Assembly: GCF_017254915.1 (NCBI RefSeq)
Contig: NZ_JAFKCT010000002.1
Span: forward strand, 248,001-312,000
DNA: 64,000 nt
Source: Algoriphagus oliviformis
Lineage (GTDB): Bacteria; Bacteroidota; Bacteroidia; Cytophagales; Cyclobacteriaceae
Direction of reading: 5' to 3'
Under the pieces are notes generated by a model. It saw only the letters and a list, made by a program, of their open reading frames with translations. It had not been told where the DNA came from and made no database searches. Numbering within the stretch: position 1 is the first letter of the stretch; every line of letters starts with the position of its first letter. The position numbers were made by a program, and so were the translations under genes. This document shows positions 54,001 through 61,979 of this stretch, in pieces.

Positions 54001-55345
54001 GCTATCCAAAGAATACCTCGAAAGTCTCCAGCTGGGGATAGAAGAGGAAAATATTGACTTCATCAGGGACTCCCTGGATGGGGTCAACGTGGCCGATATC
54101 GCCGCGATCCTGGACGAGCTCAGCATGCAGGAGTCGATCTATGTGCTGCGCCTGCTGGAGAAGCAGCTCGCCGCCGACATCCTGATCGAGCTCGACGAAG
54201 ACACGGCCGTCAAAGTGCTCCGTGAGCTGGAGACCTCCGAGGTTGGGTCTTGGATAGAGCTGATGGATTCGGATGACGGGGCGGATATCTTGAGTCTTTT
54301 TTCCGAAAAAGAGCGCGAAGACGTCATCGCCGAGATCCAGGATAGGATCAAGCTGGAGCAGATTCTCGAGCTCCTCCGCTACGAGGAAGATACGGCGGGT
54401 GGTATCATGGCCAAGGAATTCATCCGGGCCAACAAAAACTGGAACGTGATCCAGACCATTGCCGAGATCCGCCGCCAGGCCGAAAACGTGGAGAAAATCT
54501 ACTCCATCTACGTCATCAACAACCGGCAGCAGCTGCTCGGACGAGTCTCGCTGAAAAAGATCATCCTGGCTGGGGCAGATACCCGGATCGAGGACATCTA
54601 TGACGAGGAGGTGATCTCAGTACCCGTACACATGGACCAGGAGGAAGTCGCCGCCATCATGCGGAAATATGACTTGGAATCCGTGCCCGTCATCAACGCC
54701 AAAAATAAGCTGGTCGGTAGGATCACGGTCGATGATATCCTCGACGTCGTGCAGGAAGAGGCCGACGAGGACATCCAGGCGATGACCGGGGTGTCGGCCG
54801 ATATCGAGGAGTCTGACTCCGTGCTGACCATCTCCAAGGCCCGCCTTCCCTGGCTCCTTATCGGGGTGCTCGGCGGACTGATGGGGGCCAAGATCATCGG
54901 CTATTTCGAAGTGGGCCTGAGCAAATACCTGGCGTTGGCCTCGTTTATCCCGCTGGTGGCAGCGACCGGGGGAAACGTCGGGATCCAGGCCTCCTCGCTG
55001 ATCGTGCAGTCTTTGGCCTCCAAGTCGGCCTTTGACGACACGCCGATGCAGCGTTTTTTCAAGGGACTTTTCGTCGCAGTGCTCAACGGGATCGTCTTGG
55101 GAGCCTTTGTCTTTTTGGTGGTGGTATTCGTGTATGGTTTCGAGCCCATATTTGGCGTGACGATAGGCTTTGCGCTGTTTTGCGTGGTCTTGTTGGCTTC
55201 GTTCATGGGGACTGTCACCCCTTTGGTTTTAAATAGATTCGGCATCAATCCGGCCATTGCGTCGGGGCCTTTTATCACGACTACCAACGACCTCTTGGGC
55301 TTGACCGTGTATTTTGGTATCGCGATGTTTTTACTCAAACTCTAG
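53978..55345 (+). CDS. mgtE: Magnesium transporter MgtE, GTG start
   Basis: The frame begins at GTG (MEQIRQFELSKEYLESLQLG), inside the end of rsmA, and runs for 455 residues. It has the MgtE N domain of helical repeats (about 20-130; VADIAAILDELSMQESIYVLRLL), a CBS pair (about 135-260; VPVHMDQEEVAAIMRKYDLESVPV), a plug helix and five membrane helices (about 290-455) with PLVAATGGNVGIQASSL and GPFITTTNDLLGL, which line the pore. It conducts Mg2+ inwards under control of the CBS domains. The 23-bp overlap suggests coupling to rsmA. Confidence 0.94.
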   Translation: MEQIRQFELSKEYLESLQLGIEEENIDFIRDSLDGVNVADIAAILDELSMQESIYVLRLLEKQLAADILIELDEDTAVKVLRELETSEVGSWIELMDSDDGADILSLFSEKEREDVIAEIQDRIKLEQILELLRYEEDTAGGIMAKEFIRANKNWNVIQTIAEIRRQAENVEKIYSIYVINNRQQLLGRVSLKKIILAGADTRIEDIYDEEVISVPVHMDQEEVAAIMRKYDLESVPVINAKNKLVGRITVDDILDVVQEEADEDIQAMTGVSADIEESDSVLTISKARLPWLLIGVLGGLMGAKIIGYFEVGLSKYLALASFIPLVAATGGNVGIQASSLIVQSLASKSAFDDTPMQRFFKGLFVAVLNGIVLGAFVFLVVVFVYGFEPIFGVTIGFALFCVVLLASFMGTVTPLVLNRFGINPAIASGPFITTTNDLLGLTVYFGIAMFLLKL

Positions 55346-55347
55346 CA

Positions 55348-56280
55348 ATGAAGATTCTGATTATCGATGAGATGCATCTCAGCATCGTGGATATGCTGCA
55401 AAAAGATGGTCATCAGGTGACTTATGCCCCCAAAATCTCCCGAGAGGAGATCTTGGATCAAGTAGGGGAATACGATGGGTTGATCATCCGGTCCAAGACG
55501 CCGATGGATCGGGAGCTGATGGAGAAGGCCGTCAACCTGAAATTCATCGGCAGGGCCGGAGCGGGACTTGACCAAATCGACTTGGACTATATGGTGCAGC
55601 GTGGGATCAAGCTTTTCCATGCGGCCAAAGGAAACCGGGATGCGGTCGCCGAGCATGCGATGGGCGGCCTTTTGGCGCTTTTCAACCACACCATCAAGGC
55701 CGACTCGGAGGTCCGAAAGGGAGTCTGGGATCGGGAAGGCAACCGCGGCGATGAGCTCAAAGGCAAGACGGTGGGAATCATGGGTTTTGGCAATATGGGA
55801 AAATCATTTGCCAAGCGCCTGACTGGCTTTGGGGTGAAGACCGTCGCCTATGACAAATACAAGATGGGCTACGGCAAGGGCTTGGCCGAGGAAGTGACTT
55901 GGGAAAAACTGAAGTCCCAGGCGGATATCCTGAGTATCCACGTGCCCCTTACGGCCGAGACGAGGAATTTCCTCACCTTGGACGAGCTGGGCACTTTTGC
56001 CAAGCCGATTTGGCTGATCAATACCGCACGCGGAGAGGTGGTGAGCTTCGCCACCCTGAATGCAGCCCTGGATCGGGGAATTCTCCGAGGCGCGGTACTG
56101 GATGTGCTGGAAAACGAAAAATTCAAGAAGTTCACGCCCGAGCAAAAAACGGAATTCGAGAGGCTTGCAGATCGGGCAAACGTCATCTTTTCCCCACATG
56201 TGGCTGGCTGGACCTTTGAGTCTTACGTCAAGATCAACGAAGTTTTGGTTAAAAAAATAAAAAAGGCGTTTGAGCACTGA
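55348..56280 (+). CDS. D-2-hydroxyacid dehydrogenase, phosphoglycerate dehydrogenase-like
   Basis: The 310-residue protein has the two-domain D-2-hydroxyacid dehydrogenase fold. IIDEMHLSIVDML starts the substrate domain, the NAD loop is VGIMGFGNMGKSFAKRL near 136-152, the catalytic Arg and Glu lie in NTARGEVVSFATL near 228 and LDVLENEKF near 252, and the His in SPHVAGWTFES near 287. It resembles short SerA proteins without ACT domain. Activity on phosphoglycerate is plausible, other 2-keto acids possible. Its start is 2 bp after the mgtE stop. Confidence 0.85.
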   Translation: MKILIIDEMHLSIVDMLQKDGHQVTYAPKISREEILDQVGEYDGLIIRSKTPMDRELMEKAVNLKFIGRAGAGLDQIDLDYMVQRGIKLFHAAKGNRDAVAEHAMGGLLALFNHTIKADSEVRKGVWDREGNRGDELKGKTVGIMGFGNMGKSFAKRLTGFGVKTVAYDKYKMGYGKGLAEEVTWEKLKSQADILSIHVPLTAETRNFLTLDELGTFAKPIWLINTARGEVVSFATLNAALDRGILRGAVLDVLENEKFKKFTPEQKTEFERLADRANVIFSPHVAGWTFESYVKINEVLVKKIKKAFEH

Positions 56281-56319
56281 AATCTCCTTCCATGACCAAG
56301 GGAGGCAGGTGACGGTACC

Positions 56320-56349
56320 TTGCTAAGTCAAAAACCTTTGCTATCTTTG
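56320..56349 (+). promoter_or_regulatory. Strong candidate greA promoter
   Basis: TTG at 56320-56322, a 19-nt spacer and TATCTTTG at 56342-56349 match the Bacteroidota consensus without a mismatch. Transcription would begin near 56355. Confidence 0.7.
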
Positions 56350-56367
56350 CCCTACACATAAAAGGCA

Positions 56368-56412
56368 AAACAAAGTAACGGTCTCCACCACGTGACCGTT
56401 ACTTTGTTTTTT
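56368..56412 (+). terminator. Leader terminator/attenuator hairpin before greA
   Basis: A perfect 16-bp stem (AAACAAAGTAACGGTC with its complement, 56368-56383 and 56394-56409) with a 10-nt loop runs into six T residues (56407-56412). It begins about 13 nt after the predicted transcription start and ends 25 nt before the greA ATG. It also lies after the dehydrogenase gene and may end that transcript. Confidence 0.8.
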
Positions 56413-56437
56413 GTGCCTTTCGAAAAAGAAAAAAACT

Positions 56438-56911
56438 ATGTCAAAAGTACAATACTACACCGAGGAAGGGCTGAAGAAGCTGAAGGATGAGCTTCAGGAG
56501 CTGAAGACCAAAGGACGTACGGATATCGCTCGTCAGATTGCCGAAGCAAGGGACAAAGGTGACCTGAGCGAAAATGCGGAATACGACGCGGCGAAGGACG
56601 CCCAGGGGCTTTTGGAACTCAAGATTGCCAAATTGGAAGCGGTAGTCGGCAACGCCCGCATCCTGGACAATTCCCAGATGGATACCTCCAAGGTGGGAAT
56701 CCTCAGCACCGTGAAAATCAAAAACGTGAAAAACGGCATGACCGTGAGCTACAAGCTGGTGTCTGAAGAAGAGGCTGACCTGAAAGCCGGAAAGATCTCC
56801 TTGGCATCTCCTTTCGGAAAAGGACTGGTGGGAAAGTCCATAGGTGATATCGCCGAGATCAACGCCCCCGCCGGCACGTTGCAGTTTGAGGTTTTAGACA
56901 TTACCTATTAA
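56438..56911 (+). CDS. greA: Transcription elongation factor GreA
   Basis: Starting at MSKVQYYTEEGLKKLKDELQEL, the 157-residue product has the N-terminal coiled coil (about 5-75) with acidic tip residues in ARDKGDLSENAEYDAAKDAQ, and the C-terminal FKBP-like domain with ASPFGKGLVGKSIGDI. GreA rescues backtracked RNA polymerase by stimulating transcript cleavage. An ATG-like extension upstream runs through the leader and is not credible. The gene has its own promoter with a terminator hairpin in the leader. Confidence 0.96.
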   Translation: MSKVQYYTEEGLKKLKDELQELKTKGRTDIARQIAEARDKGDLSENAEYDAAKDAQGLLELKIAKLEAVVGNARILDNSQMDTSKVGILSTVKIKNVKNGMTVSYKLVSEEEADLKAGKISLASPFGKGLVGKSIGDIAEINAPAGTLQFEVLDITY

Positions 56912-56916
56912 ACACT

Positions 56917-56943
56917 ATCCCGGTTCGTTCCGGGATTTTTTTT
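56917..56943 (+). terminator. Intrinsic terminator after greA
   Basis: ATCCCGG (56917-56923) pairs with CCGGGAT (56930-56936) across a 6-nt loop and runs into a tract of eight T residues. Confidence 0.9.
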
Positions 56944-57035
56944 GATATTTACCCTGGACGAAGCGGCATTTTAGCGCACATTATCCAGACAGCTCGTCCG
57001 GAGGTTCATTTTGAAGTCCCATTTTCAGTTATCCC

Positions 57036-57428
57036 ATGGCCAGCATTTTCACCAAAATCATCAACCGGGAGATTCCCGCTCACATCGTCGCCGAAGACGA
57101 GCATTGCATCGCATTTCTGGACATCATGCCCTTGGTCAAAGGACATGTCCTGGTCGTGCCCAAGGAAGAAACGGACTACATTTTTGACATGCAGCCGGAT
57201 GCATTGGCGAGGCTGAACGTCTTTGCGCAAAAAGTCGCCAAGGCCATCGACAAGACGATCAAATGTACCCGCGTTGGGGTGGCGGTGATCGGCTTGGAGG
57301 TGCCCCACGTGCACATCCATCTCATTCCCATGAGGACGATGGACGACGTGAATTTTTCCCGACCCAAGCTGAAGCTGAGCCAAGAGGAGCTGGCCGAGGT
57401 GGCCGAGACGATCCGGGGAGGCTTTTGA
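57036..57428 (+). CDS. HIT-family nucleotide hydrolase
   Basis: The 130-residue protein is a HIT-family member of HinT type: MASIFTKIINREIPAHIVAEDEHCIAFLDI at the N-terminus, GHVLVVPKEETDYIFD near 37, and the histidine triad VPHVHIHLIP near 89-98. HinT proteins hydrolyse AMP-lysine and other purine nucleoside phosphoramidates. It stands alone after the greA terminator and is convergent with the acetyltransferase gene. Confidence 0.93.
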   Translation: MASIFTKIINREIPAHIVAEDEHCIAFLDIMPLVKGHVLVVPKEETDYIFDMQPDALARLNVFAQKVAKAIDKTIKCTRVGVAVIGLEVPHVHIHLIPMRTMDDVNFSRPKLKLSQEELAEVAETIRGGF

Positions 57429-57461
57429 CTTTGGTCTTAAAAATCCAATTGGGCAGCAGTC

Positions 57462-58010
57462 TCAGCCCAGGCTTTTCTTCCAAATCTCGATGCCGCGATA
57501 CGCTGGCAGGAGCATTTCAAAATCCAACTGGTAGTTGAAAAAAGGCCCAAACCCCATTTTTTCGTAGAAACGCTTGGCTTGGGGCTGGCAGGACATCACT
57601 TCCAGCCAAAGCGACTCCAGTCCATTTTTCGTCGCCTCATTTTCGCAGTGGGCTACTAGGGTTTTGGCAATCCCTTTTCCGTGGACATCCCGATGGAGGT
57701 ACAGCCGATGAAGTTTCATCGAGTTGGGGATCTCGATTTCGCGAGGTGAAAAGGGATAGTCGTACTTGAGGATGCCGATCTTTTTGCCTGCCAGCGCTAC
57801 GAAGAAATAGTGGCTTCTGGCCCGGTTGAGCTCTTTTTGGAGGGTTTCGGGACTGTAGATGAGGCTCACATACCAGTCGCCTTGGTCTTTCCAAGCGAAT
57901 CGGTAGGCATCTCGGTAGATCGGGTCCATCAGGGCCAGAAGTTCGGTATGGTCTCCGGGCAGAACGGGAACCAGGACTAGTCCGCCCGCTGGGTCAAGGG
58001 GTATTTCCAT
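57462..58010 (-). CDS. GNAT-family N-acetyltransferase
   Basis: The 182-residue protein carries a GNAT fold: a beta-alpha N-terminal half (ILKYDYPFSPREIEIPNSMKLHRLYLH), the acetyl-CoA-binding DVHGKGIAKTLVAHCENEA (Q/RxxGxG/A type) near 115-133, and LESLWLEVMSCQPQAKRFYEKMGF near 136-160. The acceptor substrate is unknown. It begins 9 bp after the small gene upstream on the same strand, so the two are probably one operon. Confidence 0.87.
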   Translation of the reverse strand: MEIPLDPAGGLVLVPVLPGDHTELLALMDPIYRDAYRFAWKDQGDWYVSLIYSPETLQKELNRARSHYFFVALAGKKIGILKYDYPFSPREIEIPNSMKLHRLYLHRDVHGKGIAKTLVAHCENEATKNGLESLWLEVMSCQPQAKRFYEKMGFGPFFNYQLDFEMLLPAYRGIEIWKKSLG

Positions 58011-58019
58011 TCCCGCGGT

Positions 58020-58313
58020 TTATTTCAGCTTTTCAATCAGCTCTTCGGTCATCTCGTCGGCATAGACGCCGTAGGAGTTGACCAAGACACCTTTGATGCC
58101 ACCGGATTTGGAGGAGATCGCATAGAGGATGGCCTCGTCGGAGGGATTGGTATTGCCTTCGAAGCGGAAGGTCTGGTCTACCTCAAACTCCTGGGGAAGG
58201 AGGCAGGCCTTGTCGCAGATCAGTGCGTCAAATCGGATGTTGAAGTCCTCGGTGTAGCCTTCTTTTCGGAGTTTTTCCAGGGTTTCCACGAGGGTAGGTT
58301 CATAGTTGGGCAT
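58020..58313 (-). CDS. Small conserved hypothetical protein
   Basis: Starting at MPNYEPTLVETLEKLRKEGYTEDFNIRFD, the product has 97 residues with an N-terminal helix, a central beta-rich part containing DALICDKACLLPQEFEVD, and a C-terminal GVLVNSYGVYADEMTEELIEKL. Similar short Bacteroidota proteins carry the label phosphoribosylpyrophosphate synthetase in databases, but no PRPP synthetase motif is visible, so I do not adopt that name. An open frame extends upstream to 58589 without protein character. It precedes the GNAT gene by 9 bp. Confidence 0.72.
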   Translation of the reverse strand: MPNYEPTLVETLEKLRKEGYTEDFNIRFDALICDKACLLPQEFEVDQTFRFEGNTNPSDEAILYAISSKSGGIKGVLVNSYGVYADEMTEELIEKLK

Positions 58314-58600
58314 GGCAGTGTGGGCGTTGATTGGATTCAAGTTACGGTTTTGCCGGGCGATATCCTTCCGTGCTTCGCAAAAAGAAAGCATGGGCAGGCA
58401 AGTTTGTGGCTTGGCTTTACAAGGCGGGGTTGAAAAGGGAAAAACCCAGAAACTATTTCCAGAGGCAATTGCGTGGACTTTGTAATTTTCGGCTAACTTA
58501 CTCAGAGTAGAAACGCCCAAATAGCCTAAACTGGGAAGCTTTCCAGCTTTTCCGGTTTCGACCGATGAGATTTTTCTTACTTTAACCACCTATTAGGCCT

Positions 58601-61600
58601 ATGTCCATCCGAGTTGCCATCCGGCACTACACCAAGTACGAGTACGAGCGTCCGATCAGTCTCAGTGCCCAGGTCATCCGCCTGCGCCCCGCCCCGCATT
58701 CCCGCACCCATATCAAAGGTTATTCGCTGAACATCAAGCCCGAAAACCACTTTATCAACTGGCAGCAGGATCCTTTTGGCAACTACCTGGCCCGGATCGT
58801 GTTCCCGGAAAAGGTCAAGTTTTTCGAGATCGACGTGGAAGTCATCGCGGATATGGTGGTGATCAATCCCTTTGACTTCTTCGTCGAGGACTATGCGGGA
58901 GAATTTCCTTTTGACTATGATCCAAGTGTGCAAAAGCAGCTGGGCCCCTATCTGGAAAAGCTGGAGGCAGGGCCTCAGCTGATGAAGCTCGTCGAGCGGG
59001 CGAAGTCCCTGCTGAAAGAGGATACCCGCACGGTGGACTACCTCGTAGCGATCAATCAGCTGATCCATGGTGAGCTGCGATACAATGTACGGATGGAGCC
59101 CGGTGTGCAGACCTGTGAGGAAACCCTCGGTTTGGGCTCCGGATCTTGCCGGGATTTTGCCTGGCTGCTGGTGCAGGTCCTGCGCCATGTTGGGCTGGCT
59201 AGCCGCTTTGCTTCCGGGTATCTGGTGCAGCTGAAGTCCGACGAAAAATCTCTGGACGGCCCGTCGGGGCCTGAGGAGGACTTCACCGACCTGCACGCTT
59301 GGGCAGAAGTCTATGTGCCCGGAGCAGGCTGGATAGGCTTGGACTCTACTTCGGGTTTGTTTGCCGGGGAGGGGCATATTCCCCTTGCCTGTACACCAAG
59401 CCCCCAGGATGCAGCACCGATCAGCGGAATGGCTGAGCATGCGGAGACGGAGTTTTTCTTCGAAAACAAAGTCACTCGAATCAAAGAGACTCCCCGAGTC
59501 ACCAAGCCTTATACTGACGAGCAGTGGGAATCCATCCTCGCTGTGGGAGACCGGGTGGAGGAGGATTTGGTCTCCAATGACGTCAGGCTCACCATGGGTG
59601 GAGAGCCGACTTTCGTCGCCATAGACAACCAAGACGCTCCCGAGTGGAACTCCTCTGCCGATGGCGAGCATAAACGAAGCCTAGCCAATACGCTTTTCCA
59701 CAAATTGAAAAATGAGCTGGGCAATGGGCCTCTCATGCAGTACGGGCAAGGGAAATGGTACCCCGGTGAGCCCCTTCCCAGATGGAAGCTTGCCTGCTTT
59801 TGGAGAAAAGACGGCCGGCCGATGTGGCATGACGACGCCCTGATGGCGGATCTGTCCAAGGACTACAAGTTTACCAGCCGCCATGCCAAGGAATTCATGG
59901 CGGAGCTGACGGGACAGCTCAACGTGGATCAGAGAAATGTGGCGCCGCTGTATGAGGATCCCTTTTATTTCATCTGGCAGGAGGGAAAAGTGCCAGTCAA
60001 CGTAGATCCCTTCCAATATGATCTGAAGTCCTCTCTGGAAAGGCAAAAGCTCGCGGACTTGCTAAGCCAAGGTTTGGATGAGGCCGTGGGCTACTCCGTT
60101 CCCTTGGAGTGGGACTATGGAGCCGCGATGTGGCAGAGCTGCCACTGGATGTTCAGAAGAAACCATCTTTTCCTGATCCCGGGCAATTCACCAGCGGGCC
60201 TGCGCCTGCCGCTGGACTCCATCGAGTCAGTCAAAGTGGAAGATGAGCCTATCCAGCCGGAGCGGGATCCTTTTGAGGAGGTTTCCGCCTTGCCCAATGC
60301 CCCTGTGGAGGCTTTCAGGCGACAGCCTATCAACTCCAGCCGGATATTCAAGACCTCGCTGGTCGTCGAGGCAAGACAGGGAAAACTCTTTGTGTTTTTT
60401 CCCCCGGTCTCCTACATCGAGCACTACCTCGATATCGTCCAAGCGGTGGAGCGCACGGCGAAAAAACTGAACATGCCGATCCTGATCGAGGGCTATGACC
60501 CGCCCTCGGACACGCGGATCGAGAAGCTGATGATCACCCCCGATCCGGGAGTGATCGAGGTGAATGTCCAGCCTGCCAAAAGCTGGAGGGAAATCGTTGC
60601 CAACTATGGAGTACTGTACGAAAAGGCGAGGGAGTCCCGGCTCACCAGTGAAAAGTTCAACGTGGACGGGAAGCACACCGGCACGGGGGGCGGCAACCAT
60701 ATTACGCTGGGTGGAGCGAGCCCTTCGGAAAGCCCCTTGCTGCGTCGACCCGATGTATTGCGGAGCTTCATCACCTACTGGCAGCATCACCCGGCACTGT
60801 CTTACCTGTTTTCTACCCAATTCATAGGTCCGACTAGCCAGGCGCCCCGGGTGGATGAAGGCAGGGAGGATATGCTGTATGAATTGGAGCTGGCCTTTGA
60901 GCAGGTGCCCACGGGGCAGGAGGGAGAGCTGCCGTTTTGGCTGGTGGACCGGATTTTCAGAAACCTGCTCGTGGACATCACGGGCAATACGCACCGGGCG
61001 GAGTTTTGCATAGACAAGCTTTACTCACCCGATTCGAGCAGTGGTCGGCTGGGAATCCTGGAGTTTCGGGGTTTTGACATGCCCCCGCACTATCGGATGA
61101 GCATGGTGCAGCTGCTCTTGATCCGGGCCTTGATGAGCTGGTTTTGGAAAAAGCCCTATGAACATTCCCTGGTGCGCTGGGGGACTTCCCTGCACGACAA
61201 ATTTCTGCTTCCCCACTACTGCCGTCAGGATATGCTGGATGTAGTGAACGACCTGAAAAGTGCCGGATATGCGTTTGACATCGCTTGGTTTGATCCTTTC
61301 TTTAGTTTCCGTTTTCCTTTCGTGGGCGAGCTTCAAGTGGGTGACATCCATATCGATATGAAAATGGCGATTGAGCCCTGGCATGTCCTGGGTGAGGAGA
61401 TGTCCAGCACGGGCACGGCCCGCTTTGTAGACTCATCTTTGGAGCGGCTGCAGGTGAAGATCAGCGGTCTCACGGAGTCTCGCTACCACCTGCTTTGCAA
61501 TGGCTATCGAATTCCCCTGAAAAACACAGGAGTGAAGGGCGAGTTTGTAGCGGGTATCCGCTACCGGGCATGGCAGCCGCCCTCGGCCTTGCATCCGACG

Positions 61601-61939
61601 ATAGGCATAGACACGCCTCTGGTGATCGACCTCTATGACACCTGGAGCAAAAAGTCCGTTGCAGCCTGCCAATACCATGTGGTCCATCCCGGTGGCAGGA
61701 GCTATGATACCTTCCCGATCAACAGCTTTGAGGCGGAGTCGCGCAGGGTGGCCCGTTTCTTTGATTTTGGACACACCATTGCCCCCAGCAGCGCACGAAT
61801 CGTGTCGGCAGAGGGAGAGGGGCTGTCCGACCGATACATCACCCAACTGAACATCCAACCTCATTACGAGGCGACCGAACTAGTAGTAAACCCAGAATTT
61901 CCCCATACCATGGATCTCCGCCGGTATAAAAAACGATGA
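58601..61939 (+). CDS. Transglutaminase-like / DUF2126 fusion protein
   Basis: The 1112-residue cytoplasmic protein has an N-terminal bacterial transglutaminase-like beta domain (MSIRVAIRHYTKYEYERPISLSAQVIRLRPAPHSRTHI), then a transglutaminase core with the catalytic Cys in GSGSCRDFAWLLVQ near 185, His in DLHAWAEVYVPG near 230 and Asp in IGLDSTSG near 247. From about 320 onward it is DUF2126 (VRLTMGGEPTFVAIDN, KWYPGEPLPRWKLACFWRKDG, GGGNHITLGGASP, LGILEFRGFDMPPHYRM). Such fusions are encoded with circularly permuted ATP-grasp and alpha-E proteins, a set thought to make and process peptide or amide tags. It lies 40 bp upstream of such a gene. Confidence 0.9.
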   Translation: MSIRVAIRHYTKYEYERPISLSAQVIRLRPAPHSRTHIKGYSLNIKPENHFINWQQDPFGNYLARIVFPEKVKFFEIDVEVIADMVVINPFDFFVEDYAGEFPFDYDPSVQKQLGPYLEKLEAGPQLMKLVERAKSLLKEDTRTVDYLVAINQLIHGELRYNVRMEPGVQTCEETLGLGSGSCRDFAWLLVQVLRHVGLASRFASGYLVQLKSDEKSLDGPSGPEEDFTDLHAWAEVYVPGAGWIGLDSTSGLFAGEGHIPLACTPSPQDAAPISGMAEHAETEFFFENKVTRIKETPRVTKPYTDEQWESILAVGDRVEEDLVSNDVRLTMGGEPTFVAIDNQDAPEWNSSADGEHKRSLANTLFHKLKNELGNGPLMQYGQGKWYPGEPLPRWKLACFWRKDGRPMWHDDALMADLSKDYKFTSRHAKEFMAELTGQLNVDQRNVAPLYEDPFYFIWQEGKVPVNVDPFQYDLKSSLERQKLADLLSQGLDEAVGYSVPLEWDYGAAMWQSCHWMFRRNHLFLIPGNSPAGLRLPLDSIESVKVEDEPIQPERDPFEEVSALPNAPVEAFRRQPINSSRIFKTSLVVEARQGKLFVFFPPVSYIEHYLDIVQAVERTAKKLNMPILIEGYDPPSDTRIEKLMITPDPGVIEVNVQPAKSWREIVANYGVLYEKARESRLTSEKFNVDGKHTGTGGGNHITLGGASPSESPLLRRPDVLRSFITYWQHHPALSYLFSTQFIGPTSQAPRVDEGREDMLYELELAFEQVPTGQEGELPFWLVDRIFRNLLVDITGNTHRAEFCIDKLYSPDSSSGRLGILEFRGFDMPPHYRMSMVQLLLIRALMSWFWKKPYEHSLVRWGTSLHDKFLLPHYCRQDMLDVVNDLKSAGYAFDIAWFDPFFSFRFPFVGELQVGDIHIDMKMAIEPWHVLGEEMSSTGTARFVDSSLERLQVKISGLTESRYHLLCNGYRIPLKNTGVKGEFVAGIRYRAWQPPSALHPTIGIDTPLVIDLYDTWSKKSVAACQYHVVHPGGRSYDTFPINSFEAESRRVARFFDFGHTIAPSSARIVSAEGEGLSDRYITQLNIQPHYEATELVVNPEFPHTMDLRRYKKR

Positions 61940-61979
61940 TTCTGTATTTTATCCCGATCCATGCTAGCAATTTTGAGAT

